From: Watersipora subatra
Taxonomy: Eukaryota > Bryozoa > Gymnolaemata > Cheilostomatida > Watersiporidae
Reading direction: 5' to 3'
Length of the DNA stretch: 64,000 bases
Assembly (NCBI RefSeq): GCF_963576615.1
Contig: NC_088708.1
Coordinates: forward strand, 5,270,001-5,334,000
In this document: one piece after another, positions 46,924 to 59,292 of the stretch
Numbering within the stretch: position 1 is the stretch's first letter
Layout: every line of letters begins with the position of its first letter
Made by a program: the position numbers and the translations under genes
Notes under the pieces: generated by a model
What the model was told of the DNA's origin: nothing
The model's input: only the letters and a program-made list of their open reading frames with translations
Database searches by the model: none

Positions 46924-49900
46924 CTGCAAATAGCAACATTCACAGTTTACTTCCAAAACTGAGGCAAATAAGTTTGGCAGGAGACACAAGACTAATAATA
47001 CATGTATGTCTGCAATATTATGGCTCCACACAGATGGATGTCTAAACATGGAAGTGAACAAACAGAACAAACCAAAATTGCTGTTTGATACATAGTTATG
47101 TTACTTAATGCTAAATAATTAAATGGTTACAAATTACTGAAGTCAGCAAGTTTGAAAGGATATACGGTAGGGGACTCTTTAACATCTGTTCTATAGCGCA
47201 TCATGAATCTACTCGTAAAAATTTTGCAGAATTTAATGTTAAATTTAAGAAATTCTATTTTTTTAAACTTTCATTTGCAACAATTAATAAGTGAGACTGT
47301 CAACAAAGCTTTTATAGATGTGATTTTATGTATTCATAAAGAAATATGCGTGTGGATTTAGATATATGTAAAAGAGAAAGCACTTTCAGCTACATCGTAA
47401 CATTTTCAGCTACAATGTGGTCAAACTCGACATATTTGCACTATTTTCAGTCTAAATTTGACGTCAGCTCAACTTGTAAACAGAAACCTTGAATTCTTTG
47501 GCAAAAATAGCTTAAAGCCAACAGGAGAACTATTTGTAGAAGATAATGACGTAATGTCACCTGTTTTCTTGATTTTGGATTTTATCCTGACTATTGTCGG
47601 CTTCTTTGGAAACATCTGCTGAAAAGCTTAGCTCGCTGCAAAATGCAGAGATAGTTTTTGAAACGATATCTTAATACTATCTACAAGGTTCTCCGAATGT
47701 TGGTTGTCTGCTCAATAGTGCAATACATATACATAAACAGGAAAGGACAACTCTACTAGAAAATTCTACTACAGTAATACTTCAACTTACGAGTGCTCCA
47801 ACGTACGAGAAACTTGAGATACGAGCCAGCTTTTAAGCAAGTTTTAGCACTAACATACGAGCCATGTTTGAGATATGAGCACGTGAGTCAGTTGCCAAGT
47901 ATGCCGGAGGTGTTTTATGAGAACAGCATCACTCTGTATTTTTCAACTGCTCAGGTTATACTTTTGTACCGTGTTTTTGTGCGCGATTTTCAGTGCAGAA
48001 TTATGTGAATTAAAAGTACAGTGCGTAGACCAAAAGTTTGCCAGTAAAATGAAAGATAATAGAAAGAAAAAGCAAAAGATAACAATTGATATGAAACGGA
48101 AAATTATTGAAAAATATGCGAAATGTGTATGTGTGATTGAGCTAGCTCAGCAATATGACAGAAATACATCCACAATTATGAAACAGAAGGATTATATTCA
48201 GGGCATTTATTTAGTTCGCAAAAGGACTAACCATAGTTTCTAAACGGCGCAGCGATCTCCACGACCGCTGATGGAGAGACTGCTCAGGCATTGGATAAAA
48301 GATAAACAATTGGCCGGTGACAGCGTAACTGAACGATGCTATGTGAAAAGGCCGGTGCTAACTATCAAAACTATAAACATTCGGACAAGTTGGCTAGTGG
48401 TCGTACATTAACCGTTTGTGACGACACCTGTGATCGTCCTAATCGCAACACGTTGAAAGGGCGACAAAGGCAAACGTCCTCAGTTAGGTTTATCTTAAAA
48501 CGGCCGACTAGTCGTGAAAGCGAAACAAACGAAAATTAGCTAACCAGCGAGAAACTTCTAACAATGAACGCCGAAGAAATTTTAATTACGTTAAGTTAAA
48601 AATGACAGTTTGCTTTTAGGTTTGCTTCTAAGTTTGTCTTTTAAAACTGATAAAATCCAAATTTATCAAAGTTAACTGTTGTAGTGAAGGATAACTCTCT
48701 ATATAACTCTCTAGGATATCTCCCTCTCTGGCAAATGCTAGCGTTAGCTGCTATTGTATGTATTTAATTTTACATTTTAATTAATCACATTTCCTTGCAT
48801 TATCTTTTATTTGTTGCTTTTTAAAAGCTTGTGGTAAGTTAGGACAATAACCAACATGTTCTTTCTGTTACAATATCTTGTTTTGCGTGTTTTATTTGCA
48901 TTTTTTTGGAGTATGGAAACTAGTCAATATATATTTAATTGTTATATACATGTATAAATAAATTGCACCAACATGCGAGTAAATTAACATACGAGCTCAG
49001 TGTCGGAACGCATTAAGCTCGTAAGTCGAAGTATGACTGTATAGCCTTACAGTCATAGTAAGATAAATTGAGGTTAAAGCTTAGTGTATGTCAAGTTATG
49101 AAACCAGCTAGTATGACCGGCTATAGTACGGCTATAGTACGGCTAACAGAGCTCCGACACAACGTGAATAGGTTATAGTTTCACCAGCAAATAAAGTTAA
49201 TGCGGTCAATTGAAGCAAGAGGCTATCAACGTTTATCCAACTAAAACACTACAAAAGTTCTTTCGGATTATATCATTATTTGTGTTTAATAAACAGAATA
49301 AATTAAAATAAAAAGTGAAAAACTGACATTGTAAATGGAAGGTAATATGATAACTTGGAGAAGTACATGTCATCATACATTGTATATACTGAGATAAAAA
49401 CTGAAGGTGATAACACAGTCTGTGGATGAAATCACAAGTTTTGGGTAATTCACAACTTAGACACATAGACCTATTAACTATACTATTAATTATGTATAGT
49501 TAATAGGTCTATGCTTAGACAGGTGGAAAAACATTAAAGTGCTCTTGTAATCTGGGAACAGAAGCCAAAAACTAGCAAAGGTATCTAAATTGCTACCATA
49601 AGTATAAAAAAGATGAGTGATATATTAGAGGATGAGTGATATATTAGAGGATGAGTAATACAATAGAGGATGAGTAATATAATAAAGGATGAGTAATATA
49701 ATAGATGATGAGTAATATAATAGATGATGAGTAATATAATAGAGGATGAGTAATATAATAGAGGATGAGTAATATAATAGATGATGAGTAATATAATAGA
49801 GGATGAGTAATACAATAGAGGATGAGTAATATAATAGAGGATGAGTAATACAATAGAGGATGAGTAATACAATAGAAGATGAGTAATATAATAGATGATG

Positions 49901-52900
49901 AGTAATATAATAGAGGATGAGTAATATAATAGATGATGAGTAATATAATAGAGGATGAGTAATACAATAGAGGATGAGTAATATAATAGATGATGAGTAA
50001 TATAATATATGATGAGTAATATAATAGATGGTGAGTAATATAATAGAGGATGAGTAATATAATAGAGGATGAGTAATATAATAGATGATAAGTAATACAA
50101 TAGAGGATGAGTAATATAATAGATGATGAATAATATAATAGATGATGAGTAATACAATAGAGGATGAGTAATACAATAGATGAGTAATATAATAGAGGAT
50201 GAGTAATACAATAGAGGATGAGTAATACAATAAAGGATGAGTAATACAATAGAGGATGAGTAATATAATAGATGATGAGTAATACAATAGAGGTTGAGTA
50301 ATATAATAGATGATGAATAATACAATAGAGGATGAGTAATACAATAGAGGATGAGTAATATAATAGATGATGAGTAATACAAGAGGATGAGTAATACAAT
50401 AGAGGATGAGTAATATAATAGAGGATGAGTAATATAATAGAGGATGAGTAATACAATAGAGGATGAGTAATACACTAGAAGATGAATAATATAATAGATG
50501 ATGAGTAATATAATAGAGGATGAGTAATACAATGGAGGATGAATAATACAATAGAGGATGAGTAATACAATATAGGATGAGTAATATAATAGAGAATGAG
50601 TAATATAATAGAGGATGAGTAATATAATAGAGGATGAGTAATATAATAGATGATGAGTAATATAATAGAGGATGAGTAATACAATAGAGGATGAGTAATA
50701 TAATAGATGATGAGTAATATAATATATGATGAGTAATATAATAGATGGTGAGTAATATAATAGAGGATGAGTAATATAATAGAGGATGAGTAATACAATA
50801 GAGGATGAGTAATATAATAAAGGATGAGTAATATCATAGAGGATGTGTAATATAATAGAGGAGTAATACAATAGAGAAACAATTTAACATGTATAACCAG
50901 TTAAATGCATCTCCACACCTTTTCACATGATTGGGAGTGCTGCAGGGCATCCAAGGTAAGGATGGGAGAACACCAGAAAAAAAATCTGTCTCCTCCGCTA
51001 TGCTGTGGCTAAACAATTGGTCCAGTTCCTGAGCAACTGCGTGATCACTCGATGACTTGTCGTTGGCAGCATCAGCGGTAGGCGTCGATTCCTCGAGCAA
51101 TGTGAAAGGTGTTTGCTCACTTGATTTTACTTCTGATTGAGCGGTTTCAGTATCTATCAGTATTAAAACAAGATTACTATGGTCTGCGATTTCAGTATCT
51201 ATCAGTATTAAAACAAGATTACTATGGTCTGCGATTTCAGTATCTATCAGTATTAAAACAAGATTACTATGGTCTGCGATTTCAGTATCTATCAGTATTA
51301 AAACAAGATTACTATGGTCTGCGATTTCAGTATCTATCAGTATTAAAACAAGATTACTATGGTCTGTGATTTCAAATTTACTACAAAGTAATAGATTTGA
51401 AATCTTCTGTATTTGAAAATTTGAAAAACTTCTGTATTTTGTGCCTTCCCAAAACCAAAGTTCATTCTTCTGACAAATGTAACAAGGTTTGCTCTAAAGT
51501 TTTCTTCAACCCATTTAACTTGACCTCAGCTAGTTGGGTTGGAAAAAGGCTCGGTGTAGAAGCTCTGAGACTAGCCTGTTTTGACAAACTTGTTTTTGCG
51601 GAGTGACTTTTCCGAAGTGTTTTTTTCCCGGTGAGCGGAGCGAGCAAAACAACAGCTTGTCACAATACGCATTGCACCTGATGCATCAGCTGCACTCAAA
51701 GGGAGTTGTTCTCTTCCATCTATGCGGCTTGGCTGCGATGTTATTTTTGTGGCTCCATTGATAATCATAACGGATTTAGCCCAAAAACTTATGTAGAAAA
51801 AAAAGAAGACAAAAATGTTTAACCAGAAACCGGTCTCTGCGGTAAACTTTAGTAGAACTTGAGAACTTAGGCAACAACAGCAACAAAACATGTTGTTATT
51901 TGTGCGCTCAGTCAGTTTTATTTGTATTTTTGTATCAATCAGTTTTATTTGTTCTTATTGATTTTATTTTTAATTCATCTTATTCTAATGTTCTACTAAA
52001 GTTTACCGCAGAGACGGGTTTCTGGTTAAACATTTTTGTCTTCTTTTTTTTCTACATAAATCTTTGGGCAAAATCCATTATGATTACCAATGGAGCGACC
52101 GACAACATCGCAGCCAAGTCGCATAGGCGGAAGAGAACAACTCCCTTTCAGTGCAGACGATGCATCAGGTGCATTGCGTATTGTGACAAGCTGTTGTTTT
52201 GATCGCTCCGCTCGACGGGGGACAACTCCACAAAAACAACAGTTTGTCAAGACAGGCTAACCCACACCACCCACAAACACACACTTATACTACATACACC
52301 CATACTACTGTGTCCACACATACCCATACCACACACACCCATGCTACACATACCCATACCACACACACACACACACCTCACACACCCACACCACACACAC
52401 CCATACCACACACACACACCTCACACACCCACACCACACACACCCATATTACATACACCCATAGTACTGTGTCCACACAAACTCATACCATACAAACCGA
52501 TACCGCACGCACCCATACCACACATACCCATATCACACGCACCCATACCACACACACCCATACCATATACACCCAAACCAAACACACCCAAGCCACACAT
52601 ACTCACACCATACCACCCACACCCATACAACACACACACCCACATGACACACCCACATGACACACCCACATGACACACCCACATGACACACCTACACGAC
52701 ACACCCCTATACCACTCACACCATACCACCCACACCCATACAACACACATACAAAACACACACCCACATGACACACCCACACGACACACCACCATACTGC
52801 ACACACCTATACCGCACACACCCAAACCACACACCTATACCACACATAGCCATACTACACACACCCAGACCACACACACCCATACCATACACACTAAACA

Positions 52901-55900
52901 AACTAAAACTAAACATTACTATACTAAACATACTAAACATATACCACACATACTTATACCATACACACTCATAACACACACACACGCGCGCACGCACACA
53001 CACACACCCATACTACACACCACACATCTTTTAGATATAAAACATATCAACCAGCCAGATCACAGCACTTGAAACTTGATTAAACTAACAAGAAGCTGCT
53101 CCATTTACCTGAAATCTTTACATTTGTGGAAGAGATTTGAGGGTTGGTAGAAGATAACTCTGGAAACTGCTCAACACTGTTAATATCCACATGCTCAGCG
53201 TTGTTTTTAGCTGGGTTACGCTTAAGAACGTCATAGGATTTGAATCGTTCTTTGGCAGTTGAAAGCACACTCTTTTGTGAAACAATTCTTCGAACTAACG
53301 AGTTTTCCAAACATTTCTAGAACATGTTGAAATATGTCTCACGCAAAACATCGATTCATTCCAATAGAACATTTTGCCAGTAGACAGCTTACAATGTAGA
53401 GCACTACTAGAATACTCTGACATTAGAGTACTAGACAGCTTACAGTGTAGAACGCTATTAGAATACTCTGACATTAGAATACTAGACAGCTTACAATTTA
53501 GAGTGCTACTACAATACTCTGATATTAGAGTACCAGACAGCTTACAGTGTAGAGTGCTACTGCAATACGTTGACATTAGAGTACTAGACAGCTTACAGTT
53601 TATAGTGCTACTACAATATGCTGACATTAGAGTACTAGACAGCTTACAGTGTATAGTGCTCCTAGAATACTCTGACATTGGAGTACTAGACAGCTTACAG
53701 TGTATAGTGCTCCTAGAATACTCTGAAATCAGAATACTAAACAGCTTACAGTGTAGAGTGCTTCTAGAATACTCTGACATTAGAGTACTAGATAGCTTAC
53801 AGTGTAGAACGCTATTAGAATACTCTGACATTAGAATACTAGACAGCTTACAATTTAGAGTGCTACTACAATACTCTGATATTAGAGTACTAGACAGCTT
53901 ACAGTGTAGAGTGCTACTGCAATACGTTGACATTAGAGTACTAGACAGCTTACAGTTTATAGTGCTACTACAATATGCTGACATTAGAGTACTAGACAGC
54001 TTACAGTGTATAGTGCTCCTAGAATACTCTGAAATCAGAATACTAAACAGCTTACAGTGTAGAGTGCTTCTAGAATACTCTGACATTAGAGTACTAGATA
54101 GCTTACAGTGTAGAGTGCTTCTAGAATACTCTGACATTGGAGTACTAAACAGCTTACAGTGTAGAGTGCTTCTAGAATACTCTGACATTAGAGTACTAGA
54201 CAGCTTACAGCGTAGAGCCCCACTAGAATACTTTGGGTAGCGAATGCAAGTGAGTGAGTTCAGAATATGAGAGGCCATTGGAGGCATCCTACAAATATTA
54301 TTATATGTACCCTCATTTCTTAGAACTCTGCCAAAAATCGGCTATTTTAAGATTTGCAGATTCTGCTAAAACTTACATAAAACTGGTTCGTTGCGGCAAA
54401 ATAACGACCTGGAACCATTTAAGAACCAACAAAGTTATGCGTTACATTCGAGTTTTAATGTCTCTATAACCACTCAATTATGAATTTCAGCAATTTAAAA
54501 AAAATGGTTTTTATAGCTCCTTACATCTTTCTATGTATATCTTGTCACCCTTGTAACACAGTGGTCATTGTAAGCAGATGAAACTGATATGCTTACAGTA
54601 TGAAAAGTGAAGGGGCAACATCTCGATCAAAATGATTTCGATTACATCAATTACCTCAACGTTTGGTGCAGATGTTAGAGAAGTCTTTTCATAGTTGATT
54701 CCAAATGTTTGAGTATCAATACCAGGCCTTATCTGGAACGCGTCTAGCTCAGGTAGAGTTGGCCGGCCTCGGCCTCTCCCTCGCGTTTCACTTTTCAGAC
54801 TCTGAGTTTACAAATAATACAGCTAATTGGAAACTGAGCTCTTATAAACAGAGAAAACATAAATTCCGCTTGCATATAGAAGGGTTTGCACCTGATGCAG
54901 TAAAATACATATACCTGTGCAGATAACTCTGAATAACATGTCTTTTAGCTAACTTCTACGACGATTAACAAAAAAAATGGAGGTCATTCAGATTGAAGGG
55001 TACAATGAGATGCGATTGCTGGCCAAGTGTATACAGTATATGAGTGTGTCTTGCTCAGAGTTGAAACTAACTTAAATTTTTGCGGCCATTTTGAAAACTG
55101 GTGTCCATCTCTTAAAACATATAAAGTAATGAAAGGAATTTATACAAGTATGCCTGCTTTTTAAAAATTCTCTTTTAAAACACATTTATTGAACTGGCAC
55201 AACTTTACATACTGTAGAGTTATTTGAAGACCAGTAAGGCAAACCAATTACGAAGTTGCTGATATATTACGGCTTTTGAAAGTTAGTGATGGAGAGATGA
55301 AAGATGAAGACAATGAAGAGTAGTGAGAGGTTTGAGGAGAGGAGAAGGAGCAAGAAGAAAACAGAAAGGAAGAAGCGGTAGGAGCGACGATAAAAAGGGA
55401 TGAGAGAGAGAAAATGAGAAACAGAGAATGAGAGGAGGGATTGGAGATAAAGACATAAGAAAGAAGAGGGAAGAGATGTGGAAGAAAAGGTTTAGTTTGA
55501 ATTTGATGTACACAAAGCAGTGTGAGCGCTAAGCCTTGGCCGATTGCGGCTAGTCTATGTTATGGTCTTACAAAGTTTGCATGTGAATTCATTGTATCAA
55601 AGTTAATGTCTTCTTCTGACAAACTTTCTTGTGAAATACTCAAGAGCTGCCTGTTGTTTTCTTGACCTACGAATGAGATGCCAGCTTGAAAATGAAATTT
55701 ATTACTGATTGCAAAAATTAACTGATTTATTAAAAATCACTTCATGAAACTATATTATCTACACCATCATGATAAAAGCTTGGCATGTAAAAATGAATGG
55801 CGTGTTGAACTATTTCAATGAGAAGCAAAAATTTGACAATTTATGGTTGCATTACATCTGGTTTACAGCAACATTTCGCAATTGGTCACATAACTATATA

Positions 55901-57650
55901 CCTATGCAAAAACAGGAAAGGAAACAATCAAAATGGAATGTTTCATGTCATGATGCAATAAATCTCTTTAATAAAAGATAATGCAAAAAATATATTAAGC
56001 TACACTAGAAAGTTATAGTTTTAAAATCCCATTCGCTGCATAAACATTTTCATGTAAAAAGCACCTTTATCAAGATATAGCTGGGCTACAATATCACTGC
56101 CCTTGATATACCAGACATATAAATAAGCGTTTTTTAAAAATGTGCATCATTTATATCCAATTGGATACAAAATACAATATTGTGCGCTTATAAGTAATAA
56201 TACTCCTTTAAATATTTTATAGGCTTGCTCTTGCAGCTTTTCTTCATTAGAAGAGCTTTAGAGAAAGCTCAACTTTTTGACAAAAATATGTAAACATTAT
56301 TGCAATATTCTGCATGTTATCAGCAGCACTATCATCGGATGTGCATATCTGTGGTGATGTTTTCAACTTCACCATAGAGATGCACATCATGAAGTACGAT
56401 GTGTATACCATGGCATATCAAGAAGTACGAAATCAAATAGCCAAGTTTTATTGGCTGCTGAAAAGGTTATTTATTGTTTTGTTGTTATGCAAGTAAATAC
56501 TTTCATATTATCAGAAAGTGTTGTATTTGATGTTACATCGAATTAAACACACATCACTTGGCGAAATAGTTTTGAGGATATGGTATAAACCTAAAAACTG
56601 ACTAGTCGATGCAAACTACGTTAGATGCAATAGTGTTGAAAATTACTAGTACATGTAGTGTCTTTTGCTGCCAAAAACATGTGTGTAGAACTGATGATCA
56701 ATTTTCTTGTATTATGGCTAAGTACCATGTCAAAACACGCATGCGCTATATTGCCTAGTACTGTTATTTATGCGGTTTTTCCAGTTGATATCGTAGTAAA
56801 ACTGTCATGGCATGGGTTGATCGCCCAGAAAAACATATGTGAGCTACTAAGCTATAGGCCCTCTGTAGCTATCTGGTGTGGGATTCATTTTTCTGAAAGG
56901 ACGCAACTATTATTTGGACACTGTACTGAATGATAGTGTATGCCATCCTGTAAGCTGTAATGTGCCACTACTATTTCATTTGCGTTGTCCCACCTAGCAA
57001 TCACTATAGCAAATTAAATATTATAGAAGTTAATAGCTTTCACAAAAGCCAATGTGTCCTATGCTTACAACCAGGCAACGTAAAACAGTTTGGGTTGACT
57101 GCAACCATTGGTAGCAACGCTTGTCAAACCCTGTCTATCAACACAGATTCAGCAGGTGATCAAAATTATACATATATATGCTTATATAAAGAGCTTAAAC
57201 CATAGAACAAAGCAATGACTAATATTCAAAGAGTGAACAGAGTGTCTAACATAAATTTACATGACTTGCAAGTAAACACGTACGAGTCTCACACAAACCT
57301 ATATTCATATAGGTTTGTTAATATATATATACATGTATATACAAACTTATTCAGAGCGTACTAGATAACTATGCAGTTTGTCACTTGGTGTGAATTGCAT
57401 GGCATACCAATAAAAGTTCCAATCACCTGGAGTAACTACAGTACTAAAAATTTGAACAATTGCCCACCTTTACAACAACATCTGGAAAATTTAACTGCAT
57501 TATAGATGGAACTGGAGCAGGCTTCCTGCCTCTTCCAGTACATTTCGAATTGGCACTTTGAGGATGAAGCTTGACAGCAGTAGTGACGCATGCTAAGTCA
57601 GCGACATCAAATTGAAATGGCTCATCAGTGACTTCGTCGGTCATAACCAT
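46777..57650 (-). CDS. RRM-domain protein gene, four exons, 3' end missing
   Basis: Four minus-strand exons join with compatible phases: 57650-57468 (phase 0), 53316-53109 (0 to 1), 51153-50919 (1 to 2) and 46923-46777 (2 to 2). The last visible exon encodes AHFVRFENLPAHLTQQELKD and then VISPYGQILHMDFELQ, which fits the first beta strand, helix and second strand of an RNA-recognition motif. The middle exons are polar and acidic, with short hydrophobic patches such as FFSGVLPSLPWMP. An in-frame TAA lies 24 bases before the ATG at 57650. The rest of the RRM and the stop were not found downstream. Additional exons could exist between those listed. The likely role is RNA binding; I do not recognise the family. 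Confidence 0.6.
47772..49039 (+). mobile_element. Tigger-like deletion derivative, copy B
   Basis: The ends CAGTAATACTTCAACTTACG and (inverted) CAGTCATACTTCGACTTACG are flanked by TA (47770-47771 and 49040-49041). The start of the transposase is better kept than in copy A: ITIDMKRKIIEKYAKCVCVI then ELAQQYDRNTSTIMKQKDYI, a CENP-B/Tigger DNA-binding helix. After stops comes the tail, with LKGRQRQTSSVRFILKRP. The DDE core between is absent, as in copy A. It lies in the intron between the RRM exon and the 50919 exon. Confidence 0.9.
49464..49513. repeat. Perfect 20-bp palindrome
   Basis: catagacctattaactatac (49464-49483) and its exact complement (49494-49513) flank a 10-base AT loop. It may be a hairpin or the remains of an insertion; no function can be given. 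Confidence 0.9.
49611..50878. repeat. 19-bp satellite array, ~66 copies
   Basis: The unit is taatataatagaggatgag with ATAC/ATAT and GAGG/GATG variants and an occasional short unit. Because 19 is not a multiple of 3, all minus-strand frames stay open and give Tyr/Ser/Ile/Leu-rich ORFs of 428, 308 and 270 codons. These are artefacts. It lies in an intron about 40 bp from exon 50919-51153. Confidence 0.97.
50919..51153 (-). CDS. RRM-gene middle exon
   Basis: The chosen acceptor is aatactgatag|ATACTG and the donor AAAAG|gtgtgg. It encodes TETAQSEVKSSEQTPFTLLE and on through SDHAVAQELDQLFSHSIAEE, TDFFSGVLPSLPWMPCSTP and NHVK. The composition is protein-like. The acceptor lies in the first unit of a 45-bp tandem array whose other units contain the same acceptor in the same phase, so the true exon may be longer by multiples of 15 residues. 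Confidence 0.6.
51151..51374. repeat. 45-bp VNTR, 5 copies, at an exon edge
   Basis: Five nearly identical 45-bp units start at 51151, 51196, 51241, 51286 and 51331. On the minus strand each encodes LIDTEIADHSNLVLI without a stop and contains the word tgatag|ATACTGAA that serves as the candidate acceptor of exon 50919-51153. Confidence 0.95.
51571..52262. mobile_element. Foldback element with ~290-bp arms
   Basis: The left arm from about 51571 (agcctgttttgacaaac...) to 51868 recurs inverted at about 51985-52262, ending gtcaagacaggctaa. Shared inner landmarks are gtaaactttagtagaact and agttctactaaagtttac-like sequence. The loop is about 115 bp. Arms differ by scattered changes. There is no coding frame. 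It lies in the intron upstream of the 45-bp array. Confidence 0.85.
52262..53035. repeat. CA-rich minisatellite (ACACCCATACCAC-type)
   Basis: Irregular repeats of cacacacacccataccacac and cccacatgacaca run for about 770 bp. They yield spurious Thr/His-rich frames on the plus strand and Cys/Val/Gly-rich ones on the minus strand. Confidence 0.96.
53109..53316 (-). CDS. RRM-gene second exon
   Basis: The donor ATTTCAG|gtaaat is good; the acceptor catgttctag|AAATG is weak in pyrimidines. The frame encodes NSLVRRIVSQKSVLSTAKER and then FKSYDVLKRNPAKNNAEHVD to the end STNVKISG. It joins both neighbours in phase. Confidence 0.6.
53385..54237. repeat. 51-bp minisatellite with 7-unit higher-order repeat
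   Basis: About 17 copies of a 51-bp unit containing tagacagcttacagtgtaga and aatactctgacattagagta. As 51 is a multiple of 3 and stops fall out of frame, it is open on both strands (288 codons plus, 330 minus), giving 17-residue protein repeats with no sign of being real. Variant units recur 357 bp (7 units) apart. It lies just upstream of exon 53109-53316 in an intron. Confidence 0.96.
54300..57460. other. Intron of the RRM gene, nothing else certain
   Basis: Short plus-strand frames (54705-54926, 55769-55981, 56658-56933 and 56960-57205) show no recognisable domain or splice signals. The 55288-55475 part is a GA-rich polypurine stretch. An AT palindrome lies near 57300-57350. Confidence 0.4.
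55288..55475. repeat. Polypurine (GA-rich) tract
   Basis: About 190 bp are almost only A and G on the plus strand (for example gaggagaggagaaggagcaa). It accounts for the Ser/Leu/Phe-rich frame on the minus strand. Confidence 0.85.
57468..57650 (-). CDS. RRM-gene first coding exon
   Basis: The ATG at 57650 opens MVMTDEVTDEPFQFDVADLA and continues to GRGRKPAPVPSIMQLNFPDV before the donor AAG|gtgggc, 61 codons, phase 0. An in-frame TAA lies 24 bases upstream. The start is acidic and followed by a basic GRGRK patch. Confidence 0.62.
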
Positions 57651-57659
57651 AATACGTAT

Positions 57660-59280
57660 GTATTTATCAAGTTCCGTTTATATTTATGAAGAAGTTAGGA
57701 TGAACTTTTGCGCGGTATTGTTTATTGCCAACCTCTCAGTGTTGGGACTTTTGGTCCACACGAGAGAAGTATAACCTAGTTTCAAATAACATAAGGTGAC
57801 CTCGCGGGCACTTTGCTAATTTTTTCACAACAGTGTAGGACCTTCTATTATATTTTTAGCGACTTCTATTTTCCTATATTCTAAAAACGTCTTGTCTAAT
57901 TAGATCGCAGCGATTACAGTTATCGCTGGAAGCTCACGAAATTGTAGATCTTTTCTTGTATAAAAATAACACAAGCTTTTAAGCCTAGTAGAGTTACTGT
58001 TTTCAAAATATTATATTTATAGTTTACTACAATTATTATATAGTTGTTTTAACAACTATATATAGTTGTATTATATAACACAGTTATACAGTTACATGTA
58101 TATTTATAGCTTCTAGTTAGCAAAATACATGTAGCTGCAAATTTTTGTTAAATTTTGTACGGAACCTATTATAAAAATTTGTTTTTCTACTGATTAAGTA
58201 TACACACTACACGAACAACCAGGATAATATTTTAGAAAATATAAAACCTGTGTTCACACCAGGAGAACTACATACTGTATTTTATGTAATTACAACATAC
58301 AGTGTATATATATTATATATATTTGTAGTAACTATTAGCTAATTGTTTTTCTTACCTATATTATTAATTTAATCCACAAAAATTTTGTTTTCAGTGTAGA
58401 GTTCTCTTTACCTAGCATTTTGGTAATACGTGTCTTAGGGTATATCGACTGCCGTAGAATATAGGTAGTATATTGACTGCGCATGCACGCGTACAGTGAA
58501 ACCTTTACTTACGAAATTTATTCGTTTGGGAAGCTATTTCGTAAGTAGAAATTGATTTGCAATATAAACGCCTTAATCCGCTCCATGCAGCAACTCGACA
58601 TAATATGTACCTATTTGTATAAACTATAAATATATGTAATGGTTAAACCTGTAACAAATGCATGTTAAAATTATATTATTACACAACAAATAGAAAAGAT
58701 ACATACAGAAAAAAAGAATAGAAAAATACCAATAGAAACTACAAAAGGTTTATTCGCCTTAGACGTTGGCCATTGAGACGAGACAAGCGAAAACGGACGG
58801 TGGGCAGAGGAGTTGGGTGTTTTATTGATTTTGTGTTGTTCAAAATGAATGTTTTAGAAACGTAAGTAGGATTTGTCTACATCAGCACAAATTGAAAAAC
58901 TGTCATCATACGCAAAAACACAAAAGTTAAATTATTGGAAACTAAAGTTGTCCTACTTTGTATGCGACACACAATAACTCCTAATTATGCAACAACGAGA
59001 GGTGGCTTTAACGGTAGACAGCTGGGAGAAATCGTGTAAAAATTAGTAAACATACGCCAAATTCAAAACATACACAGTACATTCAAATGAAACACATACA
59101 ATAAAATTTAGATTGCTTTCTTTTTTTGTGTTTTGTTTTCCAAACGTATTCTCACTCAAAAATATAAAAAGTACTTTACAGGCCCATATTCTCCACTTTT
59201 TAGTGATTTTTGGCGGCTGAGTATTAAGAATTGCAGTGCAAGCTCATTCACTTGGAATTTCCAACTGCTATTACTAGTGC
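57660..59280. other. Intergenic with transposon-end relic
   Basis: TACAGTGAAACCTTTACTTA at about 58493, with ttcgtaagtagaaattg after it, resembles the end of a Tigger-type element; no partner end was found. The rest is AT-rich with nothing recognised. The region holds the probable promoter of the minus-strand RRM gene above 57650. Confidence 0.4.
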
Positions 59281-59292
59281 TAGTTGCACTCT

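Noticed and set aside
49585-50882. Minus-strand ORFs of 428, 308, 270 and 135 codons
   Set aside because: All are translations of the 19-bp satellite in different frames.
52199-53072. Thr/His-rich and Cys/Val-rich ORFs
   Set aside because: CA-rich minisatellite read in different frames.
53295-54287. Two opposing ORFs of 330 and 288 codons with 17-residue repeats
   Set aside because: They come from the 51-bp minisatellite, which is open on both strands; no start context, splice signals or protein-like composition.
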